The translations under genes and the position numbers were made by a program. A stretch of 64,000 bases of DNA from Chloroflexota bacterium (lineage in GTDB: Bacteria > Chloroflexota > Anaerolineae > Aggregatilineales > Phototrophicaceae). The notes below the pieces were generated by a model. The model was not told the origin of the DNA. It saw only the letters and a list, made by a program, of their open reading frames with translations, and made no database searches. Position 1 is the first letter of the stretch. Every line of letters begins with the position of its first letter. This document shows positions 1 to 7,762 of the stretch, piece after piece. The stretch is from the NCBI GenBank assembly GCA_026707665.1, contig JAPOWK010000058.1, positions 1 to 64,000 of the forward strand, given 5' to 3'.

Positions 1-86
1 ACAAAAGCGCCACCTGCGAAAGTTTCTTCGGATTCCACCGGCTCAACCAAAACGCGGTCACCCAGCGGGCGAATCGAAACAGGCAT
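1..86 (-). CDS. groES: GroES co-chaperonin, 5' end only
   Basis: The first 28 codons of the 10 kDa chaperonin are visible; the rest lies beyond the left edge. The N-terminus reads MPVSIRPLGDRVLVEPVE, the conserved start of the GroES beta-barrel, followed by the beginning of the mobile loop region (SEETFAGGAFV). The ATG at 86 is preceded by a good AAGGAG ribosome binding site. GroES caps GroEL in the cytoplasm, and groEL is expected further left. The gene is the only one behind the CIRCE-controlled promoter at 149-216, so it is very probably repressed by HrcA and induced by heat. Confidence 0.93.
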   Translation of the reverse strand, partial: MPVSIRPLGDRVLVEPVESEETFAGGAF

Positions 87-148
87 TTCTAGCTCCTTCA
101 TGATCTACAAATCGGTTCGGTTCACTAAGACTTGCGAACTGCATCATC

Positions 149-175
149 TTGGCACTCCAATGCAGAGAGTGCCAG
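149..175 (-). promoter_or_regulatory. CIRCE operator (HrcA binding site)
   Basis: An inverted repeat TTGGCACTC-N9-GAGTGCCAG matches the CIRCE consensus TTAGCACTC-N9-GAGTGCTAA. Its spacer is exactly nine bases and it has only one unpaired arm position. It lies in the 5' leader of groES, just downstream of the predicted transcription start, the usual position for HrcA repression of chaperonin genes. Confidence 0.93.
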
Positions 176-187
176 AATTCTATGCAG

Positions 188-216
188 AATTTATCAAATG
201 GCGCCGCCGAAGTCAA
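188..216 (-). promoter_or_regulatory. Sigma-70-type promoter of groES
   Basis: Reading leftward, TTGACT (211-216) and TAAATT (188-193) are separated by exactly 17 bases. Transcription would begin near 181, immediately before the CIRCE operator and about 95 bases upstream of the groES start codon. Confidence 0.85.
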
Positions 217-281
217 TACTTTCTGGCAGTGAAGGGTATCGTTTGCCAGGTATTTTATGAATTTCTTATGTTGCGCGCCTT

Positions 282-2132
282 TCAAGGCGCCGATTCGTCG
301 GCCGCGATGATCGAATCGACTTGGTAAAAGTAGGGGGACACGCCGTCGAAGGTTCGGCCCTCGGCGGAGATGAATTCGGAAAGGTCAAAGCGCAGCGGCG
401 CGACTTCGATTTCGCTTTCGCCGCCTTCACGCAATTGGACAATCCGGCGGTGGCGCGCATCCCAATCCTGGGCGTAGGTCTGAAAATCAGGAATCAACCG
501 CGCTTGCATCGCAAGCATACCGATTGTGATGCTGGCCACGACCAAAATACACATCCAGGTGAAGCGCGCGATCCAAGTCCGTGGCAAGGGCGTCAATGAG
601 CAGCTGCGCCCGATCAGAAAGCCGAGGTAGCCGCCCCAAATAAGAGCGGACAGCATTTGCATCAGCGTCGAGAATGCCAGCGTCCGCTTGAAAACGAAAC
701 CCAGAGACAGGTGGCCAACCGCTACCGGCAATGCCCAAGCGAAAAAGGCGAAAGCGACCGACGCTGCCGCGGCCCACGCAAAATGCCGGGAGCGCGCGTC
801 AGCCTCGATACAGTGTAGCTGCCACGAAAGGTTGCCGAATAAGAGCAGCGCGTTGACAAAAAGGTAAACCGCAAGTCTTGTAGGCAAACCGGTCGATTGA
901 GTCATCGAAATCAGCGCGAGCGCAGCCCCTAGATTTACCAAGATATACCGGACCATTCCGTGCTGATGCCTGGCAAGCGACGTTTCAATCTGGCTTCGCC
1001 GCCACCACATGAACAAATAGACGCCTATCAAGACAAGGTTTATCGCCGAGCCGTTGAAGAGACCGAAGACAGCAGGCGAAGCGTCCATATTGCTCCATAG
1101 CAAGGGAATGAAGCATAGCTGCACAGCTAATCCCAGCAGAAACGGACGAGCAGACAGCGATACCGATGCGACAGTGATGGAAAACGTTTCGCGGCGACTG
1201 ACTAGTAAGGCGCCTGCCATACCGGACATCATCAGCAGGAGGAAGCTGGGGATTCCCGCTGGATAGCAAAAGAAATCCAGCGTCGTCGTAATCGTGTCCA
1301 CAAAGAACTGTGGCAAAGAACGCACCGGGTCCGCTGGATCCGTTTGCAGGAGCTTTTGCAGGCGCGCGCTCCAGCCAGGATTAAGCAGTTGCAGCAAGAG
1401 TCCGGCGGCGGTCCCTAGCCAGCCGGCGGCGAGCAAGAATACGTCGGTCCGGATCCGAGTCCGATCAAATAGCGCAAAGACCAATGGCAGCGCCAATGAC
1501 AAGGACAGCAGCTGCAAGGCCGAGTGCAATTCCGAAAAGCCGGCAATGGCGAAACAAAGCAATGCGCCCAACAGTGAAGCCGCAGATGTGAGCCACCTTG
1601 AATACGGCCGATCGGCGAAAGTTATGGCCGCCGCCAGATATATCATGAGTATCCCGATTGGCAGCACATAACGGACGCTGGCTGCGTACCAAAAAATCGA
1701 CTCCCAGGTTTGAAAGGAGGTGAAGGCGGCGGCGATCATCAGCGCGGCCAAGGCTGCGCTTATCGGCCATCGGTTTTGTTTCAGGCGCAGGCGGCGAAGC
1801 GCGATCGCGAAGAGCCAAGTCATGCCCAACCACCACAAGGCAATGTTGATCGCTGGAAAAGCCTGCGCAATGTATTCGGGACCCAATGGAGCCAGCAGAT
1901 CGTTGAATAAGATGAATGTGTAGCTGCTATACCAGCCGTTCCACCAATAGAGAAAGTTGTGCCACCCGCTTAGATGCAGCGACGCCGCGAACAGACCGAA
2001 GTCATCGCCCATCAAGCGGCTCGATAGCCCCAAAAAGGCGAATAGCAAAGCCGGCAGAGAAACAAAGGCGACGATCAGCCAGACAAGCGCGGTCTCTCTT
2101 CGCGCCAAGGCATTCAAGATTCTAGGCCTCAA
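282..2132 (-). CDS. Polytopic membrane protein, DUF6056-like
   Basis: The 616-residue protein has roughly a dozen hydrophobic helices. The N-terminal part has a short cytoplasmic tail, a first helix near residues 15-37, and a loop with GDDFG followed by FLYWWNGWYSSYTF. This acidic first loop plus aromatic patch resembles GT-C glycosyltransferase-like membrane proteins, in particular the DUF6056 group. That assignment rests on topology and the loop, not on a recognised catalytic motif. The start codon overlaps the end of the upstream PBP-like gene by 11 bases, so the two are probably translationally coupled and co-expressed. A plausible role is transfer or export of a cell-surface sugar, but the substrate is unknown. 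Confidence 0.6.
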   Translation of the reverse strand: MRPRILNALARRETALVWLIVAFVSLPALLFAFLGLSSRLMGDDFGLFAASLHLSGWHNFLYWWNGWYSSYTFILFNDLLAPLGPEYIAQAFPAINIALWWLGMTWLFAIALRRLRLKQNRWPISAALAALMIAAAFTSFQTWESIFWYAASVRYVLPIGILMIYLAAAITFADRPYSRWLTSAASLLGALLCFAIAGFSELHSALQLLSLSLALPLVFALFDRTRIRTDVFLLAAGWLGTAAGLLLQLLNPGWSARLQKLLQTDPADPVRSLPQFFVDTITTTLDFFCYPAGIPSFLLLMMSGMAGALLVSRRETFSITVASVSLSARPFLLGLAVQLCFIPLLWSNMDASPAVFGLFNGSAINLVLIGVYLFMWWRRSQIETSLARHQHGMVRYILVNLGAALALISMTQSTGLPTRLAVYLFVNALLLFGNLSWQLHCIEADARSRHFAWAAAASVAFAFFAWALPVAVGHLSLGFVFKRTLAFSTLMQMLSALIWGGYLGFLIGRSCSLTPLPRTWIARFTWMCILVVASITIGMLAMQARLIPDFQTYAQDWDARHRRIVQLREGGESEIEVAPLRFDLSEFISAEGRTFDGVSPYFYQVDSIIAADESAP

Positions 2133-5109
2133 TCAGTATTTCCAACCGAGACTGCGCCCGATTTCCCACTTGATCATAGGCAATCGCGCTGAACACGAAT
2201 TCGCCCGCGCCGTCCAACTCATATTCGTATCCGTAGGGCCAGCTGCGGTCTTCGCCCAATATCTCCCCGTCACGGAAGAATTCGACGCGATCAATGGTGA
2301 GATTGTCGCTGACATCGGCCAGCAAGGACACGGCGCGTTGAGAAGAAATGCGAATCCCTTCCGCTCCCGCGCTAGTTGTCAGTTTCACAGCGGGCGGCGT
2401 ATTGTCAAAAGTCAGCAACCGGGTATCGGTTTCGACGCTGCCGTCAGCGAAAGTCACCGACAGGCGCAGCGTATAAATGCCGCTGAACAAGGCCGTCTCC
2501 CATGTCGTGGCAATTTCCCCGCTGGCGTCGAGCGTTCGTCGCGCGCCGATCGGGAACCACCGTTCGGGATTGACCTCAGCGCCGTATTCCAGTTGCCAGC
2601 TTTGCGCGCCCGCTCGGCTGATGATGGCGGCGATTTCAACCGTTGCCCCGACATAAGCATAATCCGCCGGCGACAGGAATCGAACTGGTTTCTCGCTTTG
2701 GGCGGCGCCCACCGTGCTGTAGCTGCTGGGCGGCAGCGGTTTGTCGTTCTCGACCCACCAGTCCATCACGTCGGCGGGCGGTATGAAATATGTTGCTGCC
2801 TCGCGCAGTTCATTCGACGTGTTCACGGTCGCCAGCTGGCCGTTGGCGCGGTTAATCTCGACTGTCCGCCAATAATGATCTTGCAGCAGCTGTGCCCCTC
2901 TGGGCATGATTTCGCGCCGCGTCGGACAGTGAGACGTCCTCGACGGCAGCATTCCCGAAATCTCGCAAACCAAAAACTCCTCGATATCAGCCGGAGCATC
3001 CCAATCCCGCACCGGCAGCTGCCGCTGGGCGTGGGCATATTCCAGCAAAGACCGCCAAATCTCGGCCGAACCAATGCGGTCATCCGCAGCGACGCCGAGC
3101 GGCTCGCCATCCGCGCGCCCTATATGCACGGCCAGCACAAGATCGGGACTGTAGCCCACGGTCCAATAATCGCGGCCGTCGGCGCTGGACCCGTCAATGA
3201 CAGCGGCAGGGCGAGACAATCGCAAGTCGTCGACCAGCCCCGGCCGCGCACGCTCCCGCGCTTCAGCGTCGGCCAGAATATCATTCACCATGAAGGCGGC
3301 GCTCGGCTCAATGATGACGGACTCGCTGGCCAGGGACGCGCCGTCATGGGACCAGAGCAAGCGCCCGTCCTCATCTTCTATTCTTAATATCGCCAGCGGA
3401 TCGCGGCTGCGATCGCCTGCCCCAAGCGGCTCGACTGGCAAGCCACGCATCGCGCCGGTAGCTGCCAGAACGCTATAGGCGTAGGCGGCATCAATGACCG
3501 AGACAGCGCCGCCCCGCTCCAGCAGATCCAAGTCGGGCGCCCGGACGTCCAGGCTATTGAAGCCAAGCGCCCGCGCCATTCGCAGCGCCGATTCCATGCC
3601 GGTTTTGCTCGCCACCTGGACGGCCGGCGGCAGCAATCCCCCGGCCATCGCATCGCGCAAATTCAGTGGACCCCGATATACGCCATCGGGATTCTCCGGC
3701 GCATAAATCAACTCAGCCGACCGCCCGGGGAAAGATTGGGGTAGATCAAAGACCATCGAAGCCGGTGTGAACTCGCGGCGCAGAAAGGCGTCGATATAGA
3801 CAAATGGCTGCAATATGTTGGCCGGCTGGCGACTAACCGTCAGCGCATCCCCAGCCATGCTGAGAATCCTTCCGCTGCTAACGTCAATTAGCGCCAATGC
3901 GCCGACCTCAGAGAGCGAGTTTCTCGCTGTCTCTGCGCTATGGAGCCGCTCCGCCGCGGCGCAAGCGGATCCATTATGGGCAATCACCGGCTCCGACAGC
4001 CTCACATGGGCGCGCATGATACATTCCGCTTGAAGCTGCAGCGCCATGTCGAGCGTCGTCGTGATCCGCAGCGCGCCGCGCGCCATCATTCGGGCGCCGT
4101 CATAGCCGAGACCGTCAAGGATAATTTCCGCTTGCCGCCGCGCGTACTCAATGAAGGCTGGCGCGATCTCCGCGCGCCGTCCTTCAGCCAGCCCCAATGT
4201 GACGACGGCGGATGTTGCCGCATCAAATTGCGCTTGATCAATCAGCTCGGCATCAAACATCCGAAACAGCAAGTCCGCGCCCCGTTCCCGCGATTTCAAG
4301 GGCGCCTCTAAGGGATTGAGCGCCGGCTCGGCGACGATGGCAGCCAGCAGCGCCGTCTCGGCAACCGACAAGGACGCCGCCTTTTTGCCCAAGTAGATTT
4401 GCGCAGCCGCTTCTATCCCAAAAGCATTCTGTCCGTAATAGCTGCTGTTCAGCCGCCACTCAAGCAAAGCCGCGGCTGAATGCTTACGGCGGCTCTCGGC
4501 GGCGAGCACAATCTCGAGCAAGCGCGCGTCCAGCCCACTGGCCATCGCTCCCGGCAAAATCGTATCGCGCGCCAGCTGGCCGCTGATCCCGCCCTCCGCC
4601 TCAAGTGGCGCGCCGAGGATGTAGCGCCACAATTGCAGCAATGTATGAGCGGGCGCGAAGGCGTCGGCCGCGAGCGACACATCGCCTCCTTCCGCGACCA
4701 AGGTGGCGCTGATGAGATAGCTTGGCAAGTCTTCCAGCGTCAGCCAATGGCGCTTCTCGCCAGCGGGATCCGCGGTTGAATAGATCCTTTGGTCGCCGCT
4801 GGCATCATAGAATCGAGTCGCGCCCCGCTCGCGGCCAAGCCATACCGTTTGCCGCGGCGTCGGCATGGTACTGGCGGCCAAGGCATAAAGCCACAGCGAC
4901 AGTCCCAATGCGCCGAGCAGCAGCATCACGGCGAGCGCGAGCGGTATCCCGATAATTAGCGTCGACCAAAAGGTGGAGTGTCTTGTTTCTATTTGACGCC
5001 GGCGTTTTCGGCTGCGTCGGCGCCGGATGATGTGCGCGACGGCGGGCATGGCATTGCCTGATGTTTTCGTGGTGGTTACAGGGTCAAGTCTACTTGCTTT
5101 CGCCGACAA
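2122..5109 (-). CDS. PBP1A-like protein with apparently inactive transpeptidase site
   Basis: The 995-residue protein is laid out like a class A penicillin-binding protein. It has a basic cytoplasmic tail, one membrane helix (about 49-79), a GT51-like region (about 120-300), a transpeptidase-like region (about 400-690) and two C-terminal Ig-like domains (about 810-995). The GT51 part keeps LLEWRLNSSYYGQNAFGIEAA but has a degenerate first motif (VAEGGDVS instead of the EDxxF type) and a shortened second motif (GGISGQLARD). In the transpeptidase part all three motifs are altered: SxxK is replaced by NILQ in QPANILQPFVY, SxN by GLL, and KTG by IDG in AVIDGSSADG. This suggests a pseudoenzyme acting as a wall-binding scaffold. 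An alternative start is M21 (5049). The frame is intact and long, so this is not a decaying pseudogene. Confidence 0.82.
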   Translation of the reverse strand: MSAKASRLDPVTTTKTSGNAMPAVAHIIRRRRSRKRRRQIETRHSTFWSTLIIGIPLALAVMLLLGALGLSLWLYALAASTMPTPRQTVWLGRERGATRFYDASGDQRIYSTADPAGEKRHWLTLEDLPSYLISATLVAEGGDVSLAADAFAPAHTLLQLWRYILGAPLEAEGGISGQLARDTILPGAMASGLDARLLEIVLAAESRRKHSAAALLEWRLNSSYYGQNAFGIEAAAQIYLGKKAASLSVAETALLAAIVAEPALNPLEAPLKSRERGADLLFRMFDAELIDQAQFDAATSAVVTLGLAEGRRAEIAPAFIEYARRQAEIILDGLGYDGARMMARGALRITTTLDMALQLQAECIMRAHVRLSEPVIAHNGSACAAAERLHSAETARNSLSEVGALALIDVSSGRILSMAGDALTVSRQPANILQPFVYIDAFLRREFTPASMVFDLPQSFPGRSAELIYAPENPDGVYRGPLNLRDAMAGGLLPPAVQVASKTGMESALRMARALGFNSLDVRAPDLDLLERGGAVSVIDAAYAYSVLAATGAMRGLPVEPLGAGDRSRDPLAILRIEDEDGRLLWSHDGASLASESVIIEPSAAFMVNDILADAEARERARPGLVDDLRLSRPAAVIDGSSADGRDYWTVGYSPDLVLAVHIGRADGEPLGVAADDRIGSAEIWRSLLEYAHAQRQLPVRDWDAPADIEEFLVCEISGMLPSRTSHCPTRREIMPRGAQLLQDHYWRTVEINRANGQLATVNTSNELREAATYFIPPADVMDWWVENDKPLPPSSYSTVGAAQSEKPVRFLSPADYAYVGATVEIAAIISRAGAQSWQLEYGAEVNPERWFPIGARRTLDASGEIATTWETALFSGIYTLRLSVTFADGSVETDTRLLTFDNTPPAVKLTTSAGAEGIRISSQRAVSLLADVSDNLTIDRVEFFRDGEILGEDRSWPYGYEYELDGAGEFVFSAIAYDQVGNRAQSRLEILIEA

Positions 5110-5237
5110 CGCGACCGAGCCGCTGCGCTTTCAGCCAAAACGCGCCGCAAAATCCCCGTTCAGCGCCGTCGGGCAAGAGCAAAGCGCCCCGCGCAATCCT
5201 GCGTCAGCTACCCCTCGCCCGTGATAACCCGTAGTCC

Positions 5238-5762
5238 TCAGATGCTGTCCTGAAAGGCAGCCAATCCTTCCCAATCTCCCTTCGCCGCCAGTTCAGCTTG
5301 CATGGGCAGCGATTCCAAATTGGCCGGCGCCGCCCGGTTGGCCGCGCTGAAAATCTCCCGCAGCTCGTCGGCCGATTTGGCCGCGAGCGCCGCATAGGTA
5401 CGAATGCCCGCGTCATTCAGAATCCGCTGATAACCAGCCGCAATTCCTTTGATCTTGGTCAGATCGTCCGGCTCGACGCTCGCTGCCGGTTGGACGTCCC
5501 GTCTAACTTCGCGGCGCTTCGCCAAAGCCTCGGCTTCCGCGGCGGCCTCCTCAGCTGCTTGAGCCGCATCGTCCGAACTCGGCGCCAGCGCATCTCTGCG
5601 TATCCAAATCCAGAATAAAACCGCCACCGCCAACAGACCGAGCGACAAGGGGAACATATCGCGCCCGCCGGCAGGCGCGACGACCGCATTCAATGCCACA
5701 ATGATCGCGCCGACCAGCGCCATCGCCGCGGCCATATTCTTCGCATTCTGATTGAGCTTCAT
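5238..5762 (-). CDS. Membrane-anchored helix-hairpin-helix protein
   Basis: About 174 residues. The N-terminal part has two membrane helices (about 9-30 and 35-54), followed by an Ala/Glu-rich coiled segment. The C-terminal half contains DDLTKIKGIAAGYQRILNDA and then GIRTYAALAAKSADELREIF. This is the helix-hairpin-helix pattern found in ribosomal-protein-like and flap-endonuclease-like small proteins (the DUF4332 type). Such domains usually bind DNA or proteins; no catalytic residues are evident. The ATG at 5762 is preferred over an in-frame TTG upstream because GGAAGG sits five bases before it. It reads in the same direction as the PBP-like gene but is separated from it by 128 bases. Confidence 0.7.
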   Translation of the reverse strand: MKLNQNAKNMAAAMALVGAIIVALNAVVAPAGGRDMFPLSLGLLAVAVLFWIWIRRDALAPSSDDAAQAAEEAAAEAEALAKRREVRRDVQPAASVEPDDLTKIKGIAAGYQRILNDAGIRTYAALAAKSADELREIFSAANRAAPANLESLPMQAELAAKGDWEGLAAFQDSI

Positions 5763-5801
5763 AAGACCTTCCAAGAAACCAAGACAATTGGCACAAGGGA
5801 G

Positions 5802-5807
5802 ATTATA
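5802..5807 (-). promoter_or_regulatory. Candidate -10 box for the HhH gene
   Basis: TATAAT on the minus strand lies about 40 bases upstream of the HhH start. No convincing -35 hexamer is seen at the right distance. The rest of 5808-6021 holds no gene that I can support. Confidence 0.4.
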
Positions 5808-6021
5808 GCATAAGCCGCGTCACATTCGAGCCACCGCCGCCGGCGTCAATGAACCGACAAGGCTCGGATTCCACCTTGCGGGCGCGAGCTTTCCAGCGGC
5901 TGCGCAAACACGTACCAGGAGAACACGCCGACTTGACGAATCGGAATGCCTTCCGCACAATAGGCGGCAGTGGCGCGCTTTTGCCGCGCCAGACAACGCA
6001 TCCAGAGAGAGGGTAAATCAG

Positions 6022-6423
6022 ATGATTATTGGCCTGACGAGCGTTTTCGTCGACGACCAAGACAAAGCGCTGAAATTCTATACGGAAAAACTCGGCTTCG
6101 AGCTGAAGCGAGATATTCCCCTCGGCAATCCGGAAGGCGACCGCTGGCTGACGCTGGTGTCCCCCGAAGGCGCCCATGGCGTCGAGCTGCTGCTCGAGCC
6201 CAGTAGCAACTCCCTTTCAAGAGACTTTCAGCAGGCGCTGTTCGAGCAAGGCATCTCGGGCGGGCAGTTCAACAGCAGCGATATCCAGGCGGAATACGAG
6301 CGACTCAGCGAGCGCGGCGTCGAATTCACTATGACGCCAACCGACATCGGGCCCGCCATCATGGCGGTTTTCAAGGACACCTGCGGCAATTACATCACAC
6401 TGGTGCAGGAAAAGGCGGAATAG
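6022..6423 (+). CDS. VOC (glyoxalase/bleomycin-resistance fold) family protein
   Basis: This 133-residue protein has the paired beta-alpha-beta-beta-beta modules of the vicinal oxygen chelate fold. It starts MIIGLTSVFVDDQDKALKFYTEKLGFE and ends with FKDTCGNYITLVQ. The usual first metal-ligand His of glyoxalase I near residue 6 is absent, while the C-terminal acidic end is kept, so the metal site may be incomplete and the substrate cannot be predicted. A GAGGG-like ribosome binding site precedes the ATG. It is a single-gene unit, followed about 120 bases later by the PhyH-like gene. Confidence 0.85.
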   Translation: MIIGLTSVFVDDQDKALKFYTEKLGFELKRDIPLGNPEGDRWLTLVSPEGAHGVELLLEPSSNSLSRDFQQALFEQGISGGQFNSSDIQAEYERLSERGVEFTMTPTDIGPAIMAVFKDTCGNYITLVQEKAE

Positions 6424-6540
6424 CTAACGACTGGGCGCGGGACATTTGCCCAAGGTCAGCGCGCGTGATACTGTATGGTGCAGACAGGGCGATACACGAC
6501 CCAAGCCCAGGGACAACCGCGCGCCGTCGGAGATTTCCGC

Positions 6541-7407
6541 ATGAACGATCTTGAAATGCAGCAATACCTGTTTGACTTGCAAGGCTATCTAGTTATCGAA
6601 AATGCGCTGAGCGCGGACGAAGTCGCGACCCTGAATCGTCTCATCGACGAGCAAAACCTTCCGCCACCGAATGAATCAACGCGTTTCGGCAGCGCGCCGA
6701 CCTTGGCTGCGTCGCTGGTGAAGCCCGAAAGGGGCGTGCCGGAGGGCGAGGCGCGTGTCGACCAACGTACGCCGGTTGGATCCGGTTTCCTCAACTGGGG
6801 TAAGCCATTCTGCGATTTGCTTGATCATCCCGCGATCATGTCCGTACTACGCATGCGATTGGGCGATGCCTTTCGTCTCGATCGTCTTTACGGCATGAAT
6901 ATGAGCAAGGGCATGGCTTATGGCGGCTTGCATGCCGATTACGGCGCCACCGCGCCCCAGTCGGCGCTGCAGCCGGGCGAGTATTACGCTTTCCGCGCCA
7001 ACCAGATTTACGAAGGATTTGTCGTCGTCGCCTGGGCGCTGACGGACGGCGGCGGCGAGCATGGCGGCTTCTGCTGCGTCCCCGGCAGCCACAAGAGCAA
7101 TTACAAGCTGCCGCAACAGATTCGCGACGATCATGACCTGTCGCCGGCTGTCGTCATCCCCGAGATGCCAGCCGGCTCGGTCATCCTCTTCACCGAGTCC
7201 TTAACCCATGGCACCGCCACCTGGCACGCCGAACACGAACGGCGCGCGCTCCTGTACAAGTATTGCGTTTCGCACCTGGCTTGGACATCCAGGCGCGTCG
7301 AAGCGCCAACCGCAGTCGAAATGACGCCGCGGCAGCAGGTCCTCCTGCGTGAGCCGGGCGATCCGATCCGCCACTTTCCCTCGCTGTTTGAAGAAGCGGC
7401 CGTCTAG
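6541..7407 (+). CDS. Phytanoyl-CoA dioxygenase (PhyH) family oxygenase
   Basis: The 288-residue protein is an Fe(II)/2-oxoglutarate-dependent oxygenase of the PhyH family. The metal triad is visible: His and Asp in LHADYGAT, and the distal His in SLTHGTATW. It is followed by an Arg in ERRALLYKY that would hold 2-oxoglutarate. The start at MNDLEMQQYLFDLQGYLVI is preferred because GGAG stands eight bases before it; a longer frame begins at 6475 without a ribosome binding site. PhyH-like enzymes hydroxylate diverse small molecules and many have unknown substrates, so none is assigned here. The gene stands alone and is followed by a repeat-rich spacer. Confidence 0.85.
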   Translation: MNDLEMQQYLFDLQGYLVIENALSADEVATLNRLIDEQNLPPPNESTRFGSAPTLAASLVKPERGVPEGEARVDQRTPVGSGFLNWGKPFCDLLDHPAIMSVLRMRLGDAFRLDRLYGMNMSKGMAYGGLHADYGATAPQSALQPGEYYAFRANQIYEGFVVVAWALTDGGGEHGGFCCVPGSHKSNYKLPQQIRDDHDLSPAVVIPEMPAGSVILFTESLTHGTATWHAEHERRALLYKYCVSHLAWTSRRVEAPTAVEMTPRQQVLLREPGDPIRHFPSLFEEAAV

Positions 7408-7452
7408 CAAAACATCCACAGGAGTAAACGACAGACAATCTGATTTATGTGT

Positions 7453-7481
7453 GTAGGGGCGACCTGGTACGTCGCCCCTAC
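7453..7481. repeat. Family A palindrome, copy 1
   Basis: The arms GTAGGGGCGAC and GTCGCCCCTAC are perfectly complementary over 11 bases around a 7-base loop. It is the most symmetrical of six related copies in this window, all intergenic. The gene-free stretch 7408-7762 consists mainly of this element and two family B elements. Confidence 0.88.
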
Positions 7482-7509
7482 CGAACGCTGGTGGAGCGAC
7501 GTTTTACGA

Positions 7510-7569
7510 CCCCATCCCCGGCCCTTCCCGTAGCGCAGTGTCTACGCGCGCCAGTGAACTAGGGAAGGG
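7510..7569. repeat. Family B foldback repeat, copy 1 (inverted orientation)
   Basis: The element begins CCCCATCCCCGGCCCTTCCC and ends AGGGAAGGG, so it folds back on itself around a variable middle. It is the reverse orientation of the copies at 47.6, 49.7 and 55.2 kb. Confidence 0.75.
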
Positions 7570-7646
7570 TGACTCTTATTCGAAGTTGAGAATCGACGTG
7601 CAAATTTAACACAACGCAAGGCTCAGTGACTTGATCGTTCAAGGCG

Positions 7647-7688
7647 CCCCCCGCCTTAGCTTGCTGGGGAGGGGGCCGGGGGGTGGGG
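7647..7688. repeat. Family B foldback repeat, copy 2
   Basis: A C-rich arm, the connector CTTAGCTTGCTGGGG and a G-rich arm ending GGGGTGGGG match the family B layout. It lies 75 bases upstream of the end of the M20 gene, and a further G-rich stretch (7740-7752) adjoins it. Confidence 0.75.
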
Positions 7689-7762
7689 TTCGAAGACCGC
7701 GGGCGAGGACGACAAATGCGGTGCCCGTAACCGACTTTGGAGGTGGGGGGCGGGAAGACGTC

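Noticed and set aside
271..292. Hairpin GCGCCTT/AAGGCGC at the end of the membrane protein gene as a terminator
   Set aside because: It overlaps the stop codon and lacks a T-run on the transcribed strand.
1957..3387. 476-codon open frame antisense to the PBP1A-like gene
   Set aside because: It lies opposite a protein with clear domains; composition is Arg/Ala/Pro-rich with no recognisable motif. It is a shadow created by high GC.
5803..6177. 124-codon minus-strand frame opposite the VOC gene
   Set aside because: It covers the VOC gene in antisense, has Cys/Arg-rich random composition and no start signal.
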